Positions 36,876-45,902 of a stretch of 64,000 nt of DNA are shown here, in pieces. The stretch covers positions 62,001 to 126,000 of the forward strand of contig CAXXGE010000021.1 of NCBI GenBank assembly GCA_963677915.2. Direction: 5' to 3'. Made by a program: the position numbers and the translations under genes. The notes beneath the pieces were generated by a model, which had not been told where the DNA came from, searched no databases, and worked only from the letters and a program-made list of their open reading frames with translations. The stretch's first letter is position 1. Every line of letters begins with the position of its first letter. The DNA is from G963677915 sp963677915. GTDB lineage: Bacteria > Bacillota > Clostridia > Lachnospirales > Vallitaleaceae.

Positions 36876-38249
36876 TTATGTAATCCCCAACGACTTAATC
36901 TTCGGATGCTTCCACGCCCCGTTAAATGTCAGCCCAAATGCGACAGCCGCCGCGATGATATTGCTGAAAGCGATGCCATACCAGATGCCATTGATGCCAA
37001 GGGCGGGAATGCCTGCCAGAATGACAACCATTGGCATCCTGACAATCCAAAGCCTGCCTGCCTCAAGAAACATGCTATAGCGGGTATGCCCAGATCCGTT
37101 GAACAAACCGATCGAGCAGTTGAAAAAGCTGATGCTCCATGTGGTTGAAGCCAGTGCCTTCAGATAGAATGAGCCTGTTTCCAAAACCTCTGGTGTATCG
37201 GAGAAAATGCCAACCAGTTCCCTTGAAAAATACCAAAGGGCAGACGTGGTGACAGCGAGGAAAAGCAGAGCCAACAGGATAGAGGTCCTGAAGGCTTTTT
37301 TTATTCTGTCGATATTGCCGGCACCCAGGTTCTGTCCGACAACTGTAGACAATGCGGCGCCGATGCCGATGGCCGGCATGAAGGCCAAAGAGTTGAGACG
37401 GTTGCCGATGCCGAGGGATGTCACTGCGATGTCTCCGTAACTGGCGATAACACTGAACAAGACGATAAAGCCAAGAGCGACACCCGAATTGCCAAGGGAG
37501 GATGGCACACCGATTCGGATGAGGTCGACCATTTTTTCCTTATGGATGGCAAGGCTTTTGGGATTGATGCGAATGCCCCTTGTGTCGGTACTCATATGGT
37601 AGATGGCATAGAGTGCGAAGGGTACTTTCGACAGCACGGTTGCTATCGCCGCCCCTTCGATTCCCAGGCCGAATACGAAGATGAACAGGGGGTCCAACAG
37701 GATGTTGAGGACTGCGCTGGTGCCATTGACGATCGTGGGTGTCACCGTATCGCCCTGAGCCTGGTTAATGGAAAAAAAGATGTTCAGTACGAACATGCCG
37801 AGCATATCCAGGAACAGTATTTTCAAATAGCCGACACTGGCAGCATAAAGGTCGGGAGAAGGATGCATGAGGCCAACGATTGCGGGTGTCAGGAACCAAC
37901 CCAGTATGCTGGAAAAGATGCCGAACAGGATGCCGAATATATATAGCTGCTGCGCTGTCTCCCTGGCGTCTTCCGGTTTGCCGGCGCCTTTGTATTGGGA
38001 GATGATAGCACCGCCGGCGATGGATATGCCGATGGCGATGGACAGGGTGAAGAAGGAGACGGGCCATACAAAGTTGATGGCTGCAACTTCAATGTCACCA
38101 ATCCTTGAAACCCAATAGGCATCGCCGAGGCTGTACAGGGTCCCGATCAGGTTGTTGAGCATGATTGGAAAAGCGAGCATAAGTATGGCCTTATGGAGCG
38201 GGCCGCTTAATATCAATTGTTCTTTGTGGTCTAATGTTGTATTTTTCAT
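36876..38249 (-). CDS. MATE family multidrug/cation exporter
   Basis: 457 residues, about 12 membrane helices in two related halves. Landmarks are PIMLNNLIGTLYSLGDAYWV at the start, GAIISQYKGAGKPEDARETA, SINQAQGDTVTPTIV, and in the second half GIGAALSTVVGQNLGAGNIDR. These are typical of the MATE/NorM superfamily (DinF-like branch), which exports drugs or cationic compounds using an Na+ or H+ gradient. It is monocistronic, convergent with the metallopeptidase gene and divergent from the DUF3160 lipoprotein. Confidence 0.9.
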   Translation of the reverse strand: MKNTTLDHKEQLILSGPLHKAILMLAFPIMLNNLIGTLYSLGDAYWVSRIGDIEVAAINFVWPVSFFTLSIAIGISIAGGAIISQYKGAGKPEDARETAQQLYIFGILFGIFSSILGWFLTPAIVGLMHPSPDLYAASVGYLKILFLDMLGMFVLNIFFSINQAQGDTVTPTIVNGTSAVLNILLDPLFIFVFGLGIEGAAIATVLSKVPFALYAIYHMSTDTRGIRINPKSLAIHKEKMVDLIRIGVPSSLGNSGVALGFIVLFSVIASYGDIAVTSLGIGNRLNSLAFMPAIGIGAALSTVVGQNLGAGNIDRIKKAFRTSILLALLFLAVTTSALWYFSRELVGIFSDTPEVLETGSFYLKALASTTWSISFFNCSIGLFNGSGHTRYSMFLEAGRLWIVRMPMVVILAGIPALGINGIWYGIAFSNIIAAAVAFGLTFNGAWKHPKIKSLGIT

Positions 38250-38356
38250 ACCTGTACATTACATTAAAGCGCTTAATATGGCAAGGCGTTGTTATGATAT
38301 AATTGGATTATATTTTGAACACAATTAAAAGACGGATAGCTGGGAGGTAAATAAGG

Positions 38357-41023
38357 ATGAAGAGTGGAATTTCAAGGTGGATTTCTTACTTATTAATAGG
38401 TGTGATGCTGCTTACAGCCTGCAAGTCTTCGGAAGTGCCCGAAGTACCGGCGGAGAGCGAAAAACCGGCAGCTGAAGAAGTTCAGGAACCGGGGACTGAG
38501 CCAGAGCCAGGGCCGAAGGAAATAAAGAGCTTAGCCGACCTTTTTGAAGCCAAAGACGGCTGGGCATACAATCCGAAAGACAAACAGGTCGACGTCTTGT
38601 TCAAGCAGCATTACTATACCATGAACGCACCCCAGTATGACTTCAATATGGAAACGCTCGTAAATGCAGGCCAGTTCACCGGATTTACAGACGGACAGAC
38701 GGCCATGCTCGAGAAAAACGGGTTCGTGGTCCTGCGGCCTTCCGATAGGACGCCTTTAAAGATCCACCATGTCTACGAAGCGGCTGAATACGGGGACTAT
38801 CCAATCTTCATCACGGCAGATGCGGTCCTCAACATGTACCATATATTCTACTCTGAAAGCATGAAGCTGAACGAGATTTCCATCTATTACCCTGCGCTTG
38901 TGGACCTGAGCGACAGCATGTTGAAAAAAGCGATTCTGGCCTACGAGGAAGCGGATTCTTCGGTGAAGGAAGAAACGAAGATGGCAGCTGCCTATTTTGG
39001 GATAGCTATGGTATTGCTTGGCAGGGACAGGGCTTTGCCGTCTGATGTAAGGAGAATCGTTGACCTTGAAATTGCTAAAATCCGCAATGCGTCCACCTAT
39101 GAAATGTCGGAAATCTTTGGAACCCAGGTGGATTACACCCAGTACACGGTGCGTGGGCATTATACCATCGCAGAAGAGCTGGAACAGTTTTTCCTGGCCA
39201 TGATGTGGTACGGGCAGTCGGGCTTCAAGGTGACGGAGGTGGAGAATGGCAAAGAGGTCATCAACGGCAAAGAGATGACGACAAGCCTGATCATCACAGA
39301 TTTGTTGCTTTCGGGTGGTACCGGGGATATTGAGAACTGGCAAACCATCTACGACCTGACGAGCCTCTATTCGGGCACATCGGACGACCTGAACGTGATG
39401 GATTTCAAGGAAATGATAGAAAAAGTCTACGGAGAAGGGCCGGCGCTTGTCAACTTCAAGGATGCCGAAGGACAGAGTGAGCTGGCAGTAGCAGTGTCAA
39501 AAATGAGGGAGCCCCAGATTGTAGGAAAACTGGCGGATGGATCGGCGCAGGGGAAATCCTTCAGGCTCATGGGTCAAAGATATACTCTTGACGCCAATAT
39601 CATGCAGGAGCTTGTCGTGCCAATCAAAAGGCCATTGCCGACGGCTTTCGACGTGCTCAGCGCTTTCGGTCACGATTATGCGGAAGAAATCCTGCGGGAA
39701 TATTATCGCCCGGATGCGGTATGGAAAGATTACAACCGCAAGCTGCTTGAAATGAAAGCTATGACGGCAGGACTGGATGACAGCTTTTGGCAGAAGGACC
39801 TCTACCATGGCTGGCTTTGGGCCATTGACTCGGCAGCGGTAAGTTGGGAGGACAACGCCAAGGCGCCAAGTTTCATGAGAAGCCAAGCCTGGTCGGATAA
39901 AAGCTTAGCCACCGCACTGGGCAGTTTCGCAGAACTGAAGTACGACAATGTCCTCTATTCCAAGCAGGCCATTGCGGAGAGTGGCGGCCCCGACGAACAT
40001 GAGCGCTACAGCTATGTGGAACCGAATGTGGCACTCTATGAGAAGTTGGCCTGGCTGGCAGCTTATACGAAAGAGAACCTAGCTTCAAGATTGGGCGAAG
40101 AAGCCGACCTTGAACCGCTGGTCTACATGAGCGAGATGCTGGACTTGCTGGTTGACTGCTCTATCAAGGAGCTGCAGGGCGAGGATCTTAGCAAGGCTGA
40201 AAGGGGTCAGCTGATTAGAATCGGCGGCCTTGTGGATTACATCAACTACCATTATCTTGGAGAGCTATGGAAGTACAACAAGGAAATCAGCGATGAAGAC
40301 ACCTCCGCTTTGGTGTCTGATGTGGCTACTGCTCTTGGAGTCGGCTATCTGGAAGAAGGTATTGGCATGCCATATGAAATCTATGCCATCGTCATGGTGA
40401 ACGGGAAAAAACTCCTGGCAAAAGGCTGTGTCTACAGCAGCTATGAATTTGTGTCCAAGAAAAGGCTGACGACAGAAGAGTGGCACACGATGCTGGCTGG
40501 CGGGGACATCGACTTGCTTGAAACGATGCCATGGATGTCATCGTATATTTCGCCTGAAGCCAACAATGTGAAAGTGGTGCAGCAGGAAGCGGTGTGGGAG
40601 AATGAGACCTACCGAATTGAAATCGTGGCAACCGACAATGCAGGCGATTTCAACGGTACAGCCTACGGCAACCAGATCCGTTTCTATGAAAAAAAGGAAA
40701 AGGGCATGGCGCTCGTCTATGAAAACGATTTGTCGAAAATCAAGCCCTGGTCGATTGAAGGGGGCGATTTGGAAGGGGATGGCGTACTCGATCTGTGTAT
40801 CGGAGCCATCACCGAAACTGAGTTCTATCCGGAGGAGAAGCGGCCCTTCTTCTTTGAATGGGACGGTGAAAAGCTTGTCAGGAAGTGGACCGGATCATAC
40901 CTGGGCTTTGATACGCTGGAAACGGTGAGTCTGCAGGATGTGGATGGGGACGGAATCGACGAAGCGGTGACGGATAACGGCGTCTATCGTTGGGGGAACT
41001 TCGGATTCTATACAGTGGAATGA
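38357..41023 (+). CDS. DUF3160 surface lipoprotein
   Basis: 888 residues. Lipobox LLTACKSS, then a Pro/Glu-rich linker (VPEVPAESEKPAAEE, EPGTEPEPGP) and a long DUF3160 body (NGFVVLRPSD, YPIFITADAVLNMYHIFYSE, PTAFDVLSAFGHDYAEEIL). The C-terminal 130 residues carry FG-GAP-like calcium motifs: GGDLEGDGVLDLCIG and QDVDGDGIDEAV. It is extracellular and membrane-anchored; the role of DUF3160 is not established. TGGGAGG precedes the ATG. It forms a single-gene unit with a strong terminator. Confidence 0.85.
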   Translation: MKSGISRWISYLLIGVMLLTACKSSEVPEVPAESEKPAAEEVQEPGTEPEPGPKEIKSLADLFEAKDGWAYNPKDKQVDVLFKQHYYTMNAPQYDFNMETLVNAGQFTGFTDGQTAMLEKNGFVVLRPSDRTPLKIHHVYEAAEYGDYPIFITADAVLNMYHIFYSESMKLNEISIYYPALVDLSDSMLKKAILAYEEADSSVKEETKMAAAYFGIAMVLLGRDRALPSDVRRIVDLEIAKIRNASTYEMSEIFGTQVDYTQYTVRGHYTIAEELEQFFLAMMWYGQSGFKVTEVENGKEVINGKEMTTSLIITDLLLSGGTGDIENWQTIYDLTSLYSGTSDDLNVMDFKEMIEKVYGEGPALVNFKDAEGQSELAVAVSKMREPQIVGKLADGSAQGKSFRLMGQRYTLDANIMQELVVPIKRPLPTAFDVLSAFGHDYAEEILREYYRPDAVWKDYNRKLLEMKAMTAGLDDSFWQKDLYHGWLWAIDSAAVSWEDNAKAPSFMRSQAWSDKSLATALGSFAELKYDNVLYSKQAIAESGGPDEHERYSYVEPNVALYEKLAWLAAYTKENLASRLGEEADLEPLVYMSEMLDLLVDCSIKELQGEDLSKAERGQLIRIGGLVDYINYHYLGELWKYNKEISDEDTSALVSDVATALGVGYLEEGIGMPYEIYAIVMVNGKKLLAKGCVYSSYEFVSKKRLTTEEWHTMLAGGDIDLLETMPWMSSYISPEANNVKVVQQEAVWENETYRIEIVATDNAGDFNGTAYGNQIRFYEKKEKGMALVYENDLSKIKPWSIEGGDLEGDGVLDLCIGAITETEFYPEEKRPFFFEWDGEKLVRKWTGSYLGFDTLETVSLQDVDGDGIDEAVTDNGVYRWGNFGFYTVE

Positions 41024-41028
41024 ATTTT

Positions 41029-41082
41029 GGGGGCTGTTGCATTAACGGTTTATTCTGTAAGTGCAACAGCCCCCTGTTTGTT
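41029..41082 (+). terminator. Rho-independent terminator
   Basis: GGGGGCTGTTGCA/TGCAACAGCCCCC perfect 13-bp stem, 20-base loop, TGTTTGTT tail. It ends the DUF3160 gene. Confidence 0.88.
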
Positions 41083-41113
41083 CTAAAAAAGGAGTCTATT
41101 ATGAGACTACTTC

Positions 41114-42271
41114 TCAGTTCCCAAAATACGAAAAATGCATGTAATCGTTTGATGTGCGCCATGCATTGCCACACCAGGCGAAACCATATTTGCGAAAGGC
41201 TCTGACAACGTCACCATCTTCGTGTATGGAATAGGGATTAGTGCCGGGCTGCCAAAAGCTGCCGCTGACAGTCGTTCCGTCGCTTCTTATCATGTAATTT
41301 TCGTTCGGGTTTATATCAACTGCTAGGCCTTGACAATGTTGGGAAGCTGTATTGCTGCGCCAAGCGTATGCACTGATGGCTTTGATCGGGAATCTTTCTT
41401 CGCCCTCGTAGATTTCCAGAAAGATTGCGGATATGTAATCCTTAATGGCTTCATTGACAATCAGGTTCACTGTTTTCGTTGTCTTGCTGCCGTCCGCTTC
41501 AAGATGCCAAACATTCACCTGGATGCTTGCCATATGTGAGGAAGCCTCGTCGGCATTTTGGTAAACCGGGCTATCGAGTGACCCATATACGAGGATGTAT
41601 TTCTGGTCGTTATTCCCCAAATCGGTCAGACTGTTTCCGGATGAAATCGAAGAATAGAGTGTCCGATACACAAGGGCAATGGCCTGGGCGGATGTCGTGT
41701 AGGAATAAGGCTCCAGCTCTCCGGAAGGTGTTCCTTTGACAATACCCATCTTTACCATCTGGGCAGTCGGAACGAAGCTCCAATCATATAGGTCGCCGGT
41801 ATCTGTGAAATACGATAGTATCTTCCTTGCTTCTAAGGTGCGTAGCTTTCGACGGTCATCGCAGGCAATCATAAAATTGTATATCATTTTAAATATCTCC
41901 TGTCTGGTAATCAGACTATCTTCCCGAAAAGTGCCGTCAGGATATCCTGAGACGATGCCCAACTGATGCGCAAAATTGACATAGATGGAATCGGTATCTG
42001 GAAATTGCTGAGAGTCTGTTTCCGGCATCGCACTTCCTTGGAGATTCTGGTAAGCAAGGAGAACGATTTGGCAAAATTCTCCTCTCGTAATCTGCATGCC
42101 CAGGTCCTTGTCCTGCAGTGATTCGGGAATGATACCCCACTGATTGTCCGACTGCTCTATTTCAGCTGCGAAATAAGAGGGCACACCTGTATATGCATAG
42201 GCCTGCTGAACAAAAACATTTGAAAAGAGCAAAATGACCAGGACTGAAATAACGTATCGTTTGAAATTCAT
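41114..42271 (-). CDS. SLH-domain protein with M15-type peptidase domain, under c-di-GMP riboswitch
   Basis: 385 residues. Signal peptide (YVISVLVILLFSNVFVQQAYA), S-layer-homology repeats (ITRGEFCQIVLLAYQNLQ, VSGYPDGTFREDSLITRQEI, KGTPSGELEPYSYTTSAQAI) that bind the cell wall, then a C-terminal VanY/M15-like domain. Its zinc residues are in HCQGLAVDIN (HxxGxAxD) and YMHFSYFG. It should be a wall-bound L-Ala-D-Glu or D-Ala-D-Ala peptidase. The start is ATG 42271 after AGGAGATG. An in-frame TTG 35 codons upstream runs through the riboswitch expression platform and is not the start. Confidence 0.82.
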   Translation of the reverse strand: MNFKRYVISVLVILLFSNVFVQQAYAYTGVPSYFAAEIEQSDNQWGIIPESLQDKDLGMQITRGEFCQIVLLAYQNLQGSAMPETDSQQFPDTDSIYVNFAHQLGIVSGYPDGTFREDSLITRQEIFKMIYNFMIACDDRRKLRTLEARKILSYFTDTGDLYDWSFVPTAQMVKMGIVKGTPSGELEPYSYTTSAQAIALVYRTLYSSISSGNSLTDLGNNDQKYILVYGSLDSPVYQNADEASSHMASIQVNVWHLEADGSKTTKTVNLIVNEAIKDYISAIFLEIYEGEERFPIKAISAYAWRSNTASQHCQGLAVDINPNENYMIRSDGTTVSGSFWQPGTNPYSIHEDGDVVRAFRKYGFAWCGNAWRTSNDYMHFSYFGN

Positions 42272-42302
42272 GAGGCATCTCCTTATGCAGAAAAATGGAA
42301 GC

Positions 42303-42340
42303 AAGAAAAGAACGCGACCCAGGCTGCCTGAATCGCGTTC
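42303..42340 (-). terminator. Expression-platform terminator of the c-di-GMP riboswitch
   Basis: On the minus strand GAACGCGA pairs with TCGCGTTC, with an inner CAGG/CCTG, followed by TTTTC. It lies between the aptamer and the SLH gene's ribosome site, the usual place for transcriptional control by GEMM riboswitches. Confidence 0.75.
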
Positions 42341-42359
42341 ATCATAAACACAAATAAAA

Positions 42360-42450
42360 CGAAATACTATCGGCAACCGGCTGTCATAGTCGTCTGACTT
42401 TAGACCCTTGGCTTTGCGTCCTTGCTTTTCAACAAGTTTGCTATGATCGA
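42360..42450 (-). ncRNA. Cyclic di-GMP-I (GEMM-I) riboswitch aptamer
   Basis: Read on the minus strand the aptamer core is plain: GCAAGGACGCAAAGCCAAGG, then GTCT, a variable stem, and GACAGCCGGTTGCCGA. These match the GEMM-I consensus: A-rich entry, GACGCAAAGCC tetraloop/receptor side, and the CAGCCGG-TTGCC closing side with the ligand-pairing bases. It is followed by a terminator and then the SLH/M15 gene. P1 boundaries are approximate. c-di-GMP would switch synthesis of a cell-wall-bound peptidase. Confidence 0.88.
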
Positions 42451-42469
42451 TTTATTTCAATATAGCTCT

Positions 42470-42499
42470 ATTTTAGTACTTTTTGACGGTATCTGTCAA
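42470..42499 (-). promoter_or_regulatory. Promoter of the riboswitch-SLH transcript
   Basis: On the minus strand TTGACA (42499-42494), an 18-base spacer, TAAAAT (42475-42470). The transcript would start shortly before the aptamer. Confidence 0.5.
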
Positions 42500-42567
42500 A
42501 TAATCCTAGAATTGGGCTATAATAGTATTAACTAATGAGAAAACTGGACTATCAGGAAAGGACCAAC

Positions 42568-43776
42568 ATGTTGGATATAGCTAAAAAAGAAATACTCGAA
42601 GCAGCAGACCGTCTGAATGGAATCATCAAAAAGACGCCGCTGATCTATTCATACTACTATAGCGAAGAAACAGGGGCCGATGTCTATTTGAAGCCGGAAA
42701 ACCTACAGCGCACCGGTGCGTTCAAAATAAGAGGTGCCTACAACAAAATCGCCAAACTGAGCGACGATGAGAAAAAGAGAGGGCTGATCGCCTCCTCTGC
42801 CGGCAACCATGCCCAGGGTGTGGCATTGGCGGCAAAACTGTGCGGTGTCAAAGCGACCATCGTCATGCCATCAAGAACCCCTTTGATTAAGGTGGAGGCG
42901 ACCAGGCATTATGGGGCAGAGGTCATCCTGCACGGCGACATCTACGACGACGCCTATCATGAGGCGCTGAGGCTGAAAGAAGAAAAGGGGTACACATTCA
43001 TCCATCCCTTTGACGATATGGCGGTGGTCTATGGACAGGGTACAATCGGCCATGAAATCCTTGAGGAACTGCCGGACCTCGATGTAGTACTGGTGCCTGT
43101 GGGTGGCGGTGGCCTGATCAGCGGTATCGCACTGGCGATCAAAAGCGTCAATCCTAAGGTGAAGGTCATCGGCGTGGAGCCTGAAGGGGCTGCAGCAATG
43201 AAGAAATCTATTGAAATGGGCAGGATTGTTACGCTGGATGTCGTCGATACCATTGCAGAAGGAGTAGCGGTGAAAACAGTCGGGAATAAGACCTTCGATA
43301 TAGTCAGGGATTATGTGGACGATATTGTGACCGTCAGTGATGTGGATATCATGGAAGCATTCCTGCTCGTCACGGAAAAGGAGAAGCTGGTGTGCGAAAA
43401 CGCTGCGGTTCTTTCTGTGGCGGCTCTGAAGAAGCTCGATGTCAAAGGCAAGAAGGTTGTATCCCTTCTGAGCGGCGGCAATATCGATGTGGTCACCATA
43501 TCCGAATTGATCAGCAGAGGACTGGTCGTAAGGGGAAGGGTCTTCTGTTTTGCGGTTGAATTGCCGGATATCCCGGGACAGCTTCAACGCATTGCCAGTA
43601 TATTGGCCGAAGCCAAGGCCAATGTCATCAAGCTGGAACACAACCAGTTCAAGACTATCGACCGGTTCAAACAGGTACATCTGGAAGTGACCTGCGAGAC
43701 CAACGGCAAGAAGCATGTGGATGAAATAATGAAGAAGATGGAAGAAAACGGATATAAGATTGAAGTGGTTTATTGA
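42568..43776 (+). CDS. ilvA: Threonine ammonia-lyase with ACT domain
   Basis: 402 residues; PLP-dependent conversion of threonine (or serine) to 2-oxobutyrate and ammonia. PLP Lys53 is in TGAFKIRGAYNK; also SSAGNHAQGVALAA, PVGGGGLISGIALAI and SLLSGGNID. The C-terminal 75 residues are an ACT domain (VELPDIPGQLQRIASILAEA). Length and the single ACT domain fit the catabolic TdcB-like/ilvA form of anaerobes. ATG 42568 has GGAAAGGA eight bases upstream, favoured over ATG 42535. A TATAAT near 42520 suggests its own promoter. No terminator is obvious. Confidence 0.88.
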   Translation: MLDIAKKEILEAADRLNGIIKKTPLIYSYYYSEETGADVYLKPENLQRTGAFKIRGAYNKIAKLSDDEKKRGLIASSAGNHAQGVALAAKLCGVKATIVMPSRTPLIKVEATRHYGAEVILHGDIYDDAYHEALRLKEEKGYTFIHPFDDMAVVYGQGTIGHEILEELPDLDVVLVPVGGGGLISGIALAIKSVNPKVKVIGVEPEGAAAMKKSIEMGRIVTLDVVDTIAEGVAVKTVGNKTFDIVRDYVDDIVTVSDVDIMEAFLLVTEKEKLVCENAAVLSVAALKKLDVKGKKVVSLLSGGNIDVVTISELISRGLVVRGRVFCFAVELPDIPGQLQRIASILAEAKANVIKLEHNQFKTIDRFKQVHLEVTCETNGKKHVDEIMKKMEENGYKIEVVY

Positions 43777-44152
43777 TAAAAAGGTTTGAAAAACATAAAT
43801 TTAACAGATGTATCAATAATCTTGCAGTATTGAGTCGGTTTGAAGACAAACTGCACAATTTCTACTGCAAAGGATAATCACTATCGCGCAACGTGCCATG
43901 AAAAGTTGAATATCATTTGGCGATTATGTTTAGAATAACACTAAAAATTATGCAGGATATCCTGCAAGAAAAAAATAGGTTTGACAAGTATTTAACCCTG
44001 TGATAGATTATGTGCAATACTTCATTCGACGACGGGTGAAGCAAACATATCGCAACAAACGATGGAGTTTTGGAAACGGACGGATTAACCGACCGGATCT
44101 GAAACTCTTTCTTAATATATTAGAAACACTCAACACAGTTTGTTGACATACA
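43777..44152 (+). other. Gene-free stretch upstream of the nif leader
   Basis: AT-rich with no convincing reading frame. GAGTTT near 44062 can pair with AAACTC at 44102-44107, enclosing a GC-richer GGACGGATTAACCGACC block and followed by TTTCTT; it may be a further hairpin in the nif leader. A clear -35/-10 pair for nifH was not found, so the transcription start is open. Confidence 0.4.
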
Positions 44153-44220
44153 CTAAAACGCTGGAGTTTTAGAAAATGCCGTAAATGGTTACGACATGTT
44201 CTAAAGCTCCATTTTTTATT
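44153..44220 (+). promoter_or_regulatory. nifH leader: two-hairpin antiterminator (ANTAR-type) overlapping a terminator
   Basis: Hairpin P1 (44153-44172) is a perfect 7-bp stem CTAAAAC/GTTTTAG with six-base loop GCTGGA. Hairpin P2 (44176-44197) is CGTA/TACG, extended past one mismatch, with loop AATGGT (A at 1, G at 4). The terminator pairs GGAGTTTTAGAA (44163-44174) with TTCTAAAGCTCC (44199-44210) and ends ATTTTTT. The terminator's 5' arm is made of P1's loop and 3' arm, so P1 and the terminator exclude each other. Two adjacent hexaloop hairpins before a terminator are the target form of ANTAR RNA-binding antiterminators (NasR, EutV, AmiR). P1 has G where the consensus first loop base is A. 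Confidence 0.7.
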
Positions 44221-44312
44221 TGGAGCAGGTAACATCATAACAATGCAAGACACCAAAATTATATCAATACAGAACAGGTCCAAGAGACCCTATGAGAGAA
44301 AGGATGATAACT

Positions 44313-45134
44313 ATGAGACAGGTAGCAATCTACGGTAAAGGTGGAATCGGTAAATCCACAACAACACAGAACCTTACAGCAGCACTTGGAGAAATGGGCA
44401 AGAAAGTCATGATCGTCGGATGTGACCCTAAGGCAGACTCCACAAGATTGATTCTTAACGGACTGGCACAGCAGACAGTACTCGATACCCTTCGTGAGGA
44501 AGGCGAAGACATCGAACTTGACAACATCTTGAAAGAAGGTTTTACAGGAATCAAATGCGTTGAGTCCGGCGGACCAGAACCGGGTGTTGGATGTGCAGGA
44601 CGTGGTATTATCACTTCCATCAACATGCTGGAACAGCTTGGTGCTTATGAAGATGATCTGGACTATGTATTCTACGACGTACTCGGTGACGTTGTCTGCG
44701 GCGGATTCGCGATGCCGATCCGTGAAGGTAAAGCGGAAGAGATCTACATCGTTGCTTCCGGTGAGATGATGGCCATGTACGCGGCGAACAACATCGCTAA
44801 AGGTATTCTGAAGTTTGCCGACACTGGCGGAACCAGACTTGGCGGTATCATCTGTAACTCAAGAAAAGTCGACAACGAATTCGAAATGCTGACGGCATTT
44901 GCAAAAGAGATCGGTACTCAGCTAATCCACTTCGTACCGAGGGACAACGTGGTGCAAAGAGCAGAGATCAACAAAAAGACGGTCATCGACTGGAGCCCTG
45001 AAGATCCTCAGGCTGATGAGTACAGAACATTGGCAAAAGCCATCGACGGAAATGAAATGTTCGTTATCCCTAAACCGATGACGCAAGACAGACTCGAAGA
45101 AATCCTTATGGAATTCGGTCTGCTCGGTGCATAA
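44313..45134 (+). CDS. nifH: Nitrogenase iron protein NifH
   Basis: 273 residues. It hydrolyses ATP and passes electrons from its 4Fe-4S cluster to NifDK. Walker A GKGGIGKST (residues 8-16), cluster ligands Cys94 (GVGCAGRG) and Cys129 (GDVVCGGFAMP), and Arg97, the ADP-ribosylation site in other diazotrophs. AAAGGATG precedes ATG 44313; the in-frame ATGs at 44292 and 44304 lie in or before the ribosome site. First gene of nifH-I1-I2-D-K, controlled by the leader upstream. No vnfG/anfG-type delta gene is present, so this is the molybdenum type. Confidence 0.95.
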   Translation: MRQVAIYGKGGIGKSTTTQNLTAALGEMGKKVMIVGCDPKADSTRLILNGLAQQTVLDTLREEGEDIELDNILKEGFTGIKCVESGGPEPGVGCAGRGIITSINMLEQLGAYEDDLDYVFYDVLGDVVCGGFAMPIREGKAEEIYIVASGEMMAMYAANNIAKGILKFADTGGTRLGGIICNSRKVDNEFEMLTAFAKEIGTQLIHFVPRDNVVQRAEINKKTVIDWSPEDPQADEYRTLAKAIDGNEMFVIPKPMTQDRLEEILMEFGLLGA

Positions 45135-45167
45135 CACTTTTATCAAAACAAAAGGAGGATACAGGAT

Positions 45168-45491
45168 ATGAAGCTTGTAAGAGGAATCGTGAGACCGGAG
45201 AAGGTTTCGTTTGTACTAGATGAACTGAAGGATGCAGGCTATCCTGCAGTCACCAAGCTGGACGTTGTCGGGCGAGGCAAGCAGCGCGGTGTCAAGGTCG
45301 GAAATGTCCATTATGATGAAATACCTAAGGAAATGTTGCTGATGGTCGTCGATGACGAAGCGGTTGAAGAAGTTATCGGCATCATGGCCAAAAGCGCGAA
45401 AACTGGCGAGGGAACATTTGGAGACGGTAAGATTTTCGTGTCGGAGGTAGAAGAAGCTTATACAATCAGCAGCGGCGCAAAAGGTTTGTAG
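45168..45491 (+). CDS. nifI1: PII-like nitrogenase regulator NifI1
   Basis: 107-residue GlnB-family protein (MKLVRGIVRPEKVSFVLDEL, T-loop GRGKQRGVKVGNVHYDEIPK, C-loop TGEGTFGDGKIFVSEVEEA). Its position between nifH and nifD is diagnostic of NifI1. In methanogens and clostridia NifI1 and NifI2 together bind NifDK and shut off nitrogenase after ammonium addition, relieved by 2-oxoglutarate and ATP. AAAGGAGG precedes the ATG. Confidence 0.93.
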   Translation: MKLVRGIVRPEKVSFVLDELKDAGYPAVTKLDVVGRGKQRGVKVGNVHYDEIPKEMLLMVVDDEAVEEVIGIMAKSAKTGEGTFGDGKIFVSEVEEAYTISSGAKGL

Positions 45492-45502
45492 GGGGTGAAA
45501 TC

Positions 45503-45886
45503 ATGAAAGAAGTCATGGCAGTCATCCGAATGAATAAAATAACAGAGACGAAAAAAGCCCTTGGAGAAGCTGGATTTGCAGCTATCACAGGCAGGAAAGT
45601 CTATGGCAGGGGCAAAAAGAAAGTCAACTTCGAATTGATCGAAGAGTTGATTGGCGACGAACCTGTTGCTGAACCTGCAGTGCTTGAATCCATTTCTGAA
45701 AACCACAGACTTATTGCAAAAAGACTTTTGACTATGATTGTGGAAGATGATGAAGTGGAAAAAGCAGTCAATACCATCATCAAGACGAACAAGACTGGCA
45801 GCATGGGAGACGGCAAGATCTTTGTCCTTCCAATCAAGGACGTATACAGAATAAGAACCGGTGAAACCGGCGCGGCAGCGATTTGA
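45503..45886 (+). CDS. nifI2: PII-like nitrogenase regulator NifI2
   Basis: 127 residues. GlnB fold with the enlarged T-loop usual for NifI2 (YGRGKKKVNFELIEELIGDE, then AVLESISENHRLIAKR) and TNKTGSMGDGKIFVLPIKDV. It acts with NifI1 as a hetero-oligomer on NifDK. It starts 11 bases after nifI1 with GGGGGTG as ribosome site and is followed 16 bases later by nifD. No adenylylation-type Tyr can be assigned by eye. Confidence 0.93.
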   Translation: MKEVMAVIRMNKITETKKALGEAGFAAITGRKVYGRGKKKVNFELIEELIGDEPVAEPAVLESISENHRLIAKRLLTMIVEDDEVEKAVNTIIKTNKTGSMGDGKIFVLPIKDVYRIRTGETGAAAI

Positions 45887-45902
45887 TAGAGAGGTGAAAA
45901 GA

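Noticed and set aside
42272..42376. Upstream TTG start adding 35 residues to the SLH protein
   Set aside because: That region is the riboswitch terminator, and ATG 42271 follows AGGAGATG and opens a normal signal peptide.
42871..43716. 281-codon open frame antisense to threonine ammonia-lyase
   Set aside because: No start signals and no recognisable protein; the plus strand encodes an intact PLP enzyme.
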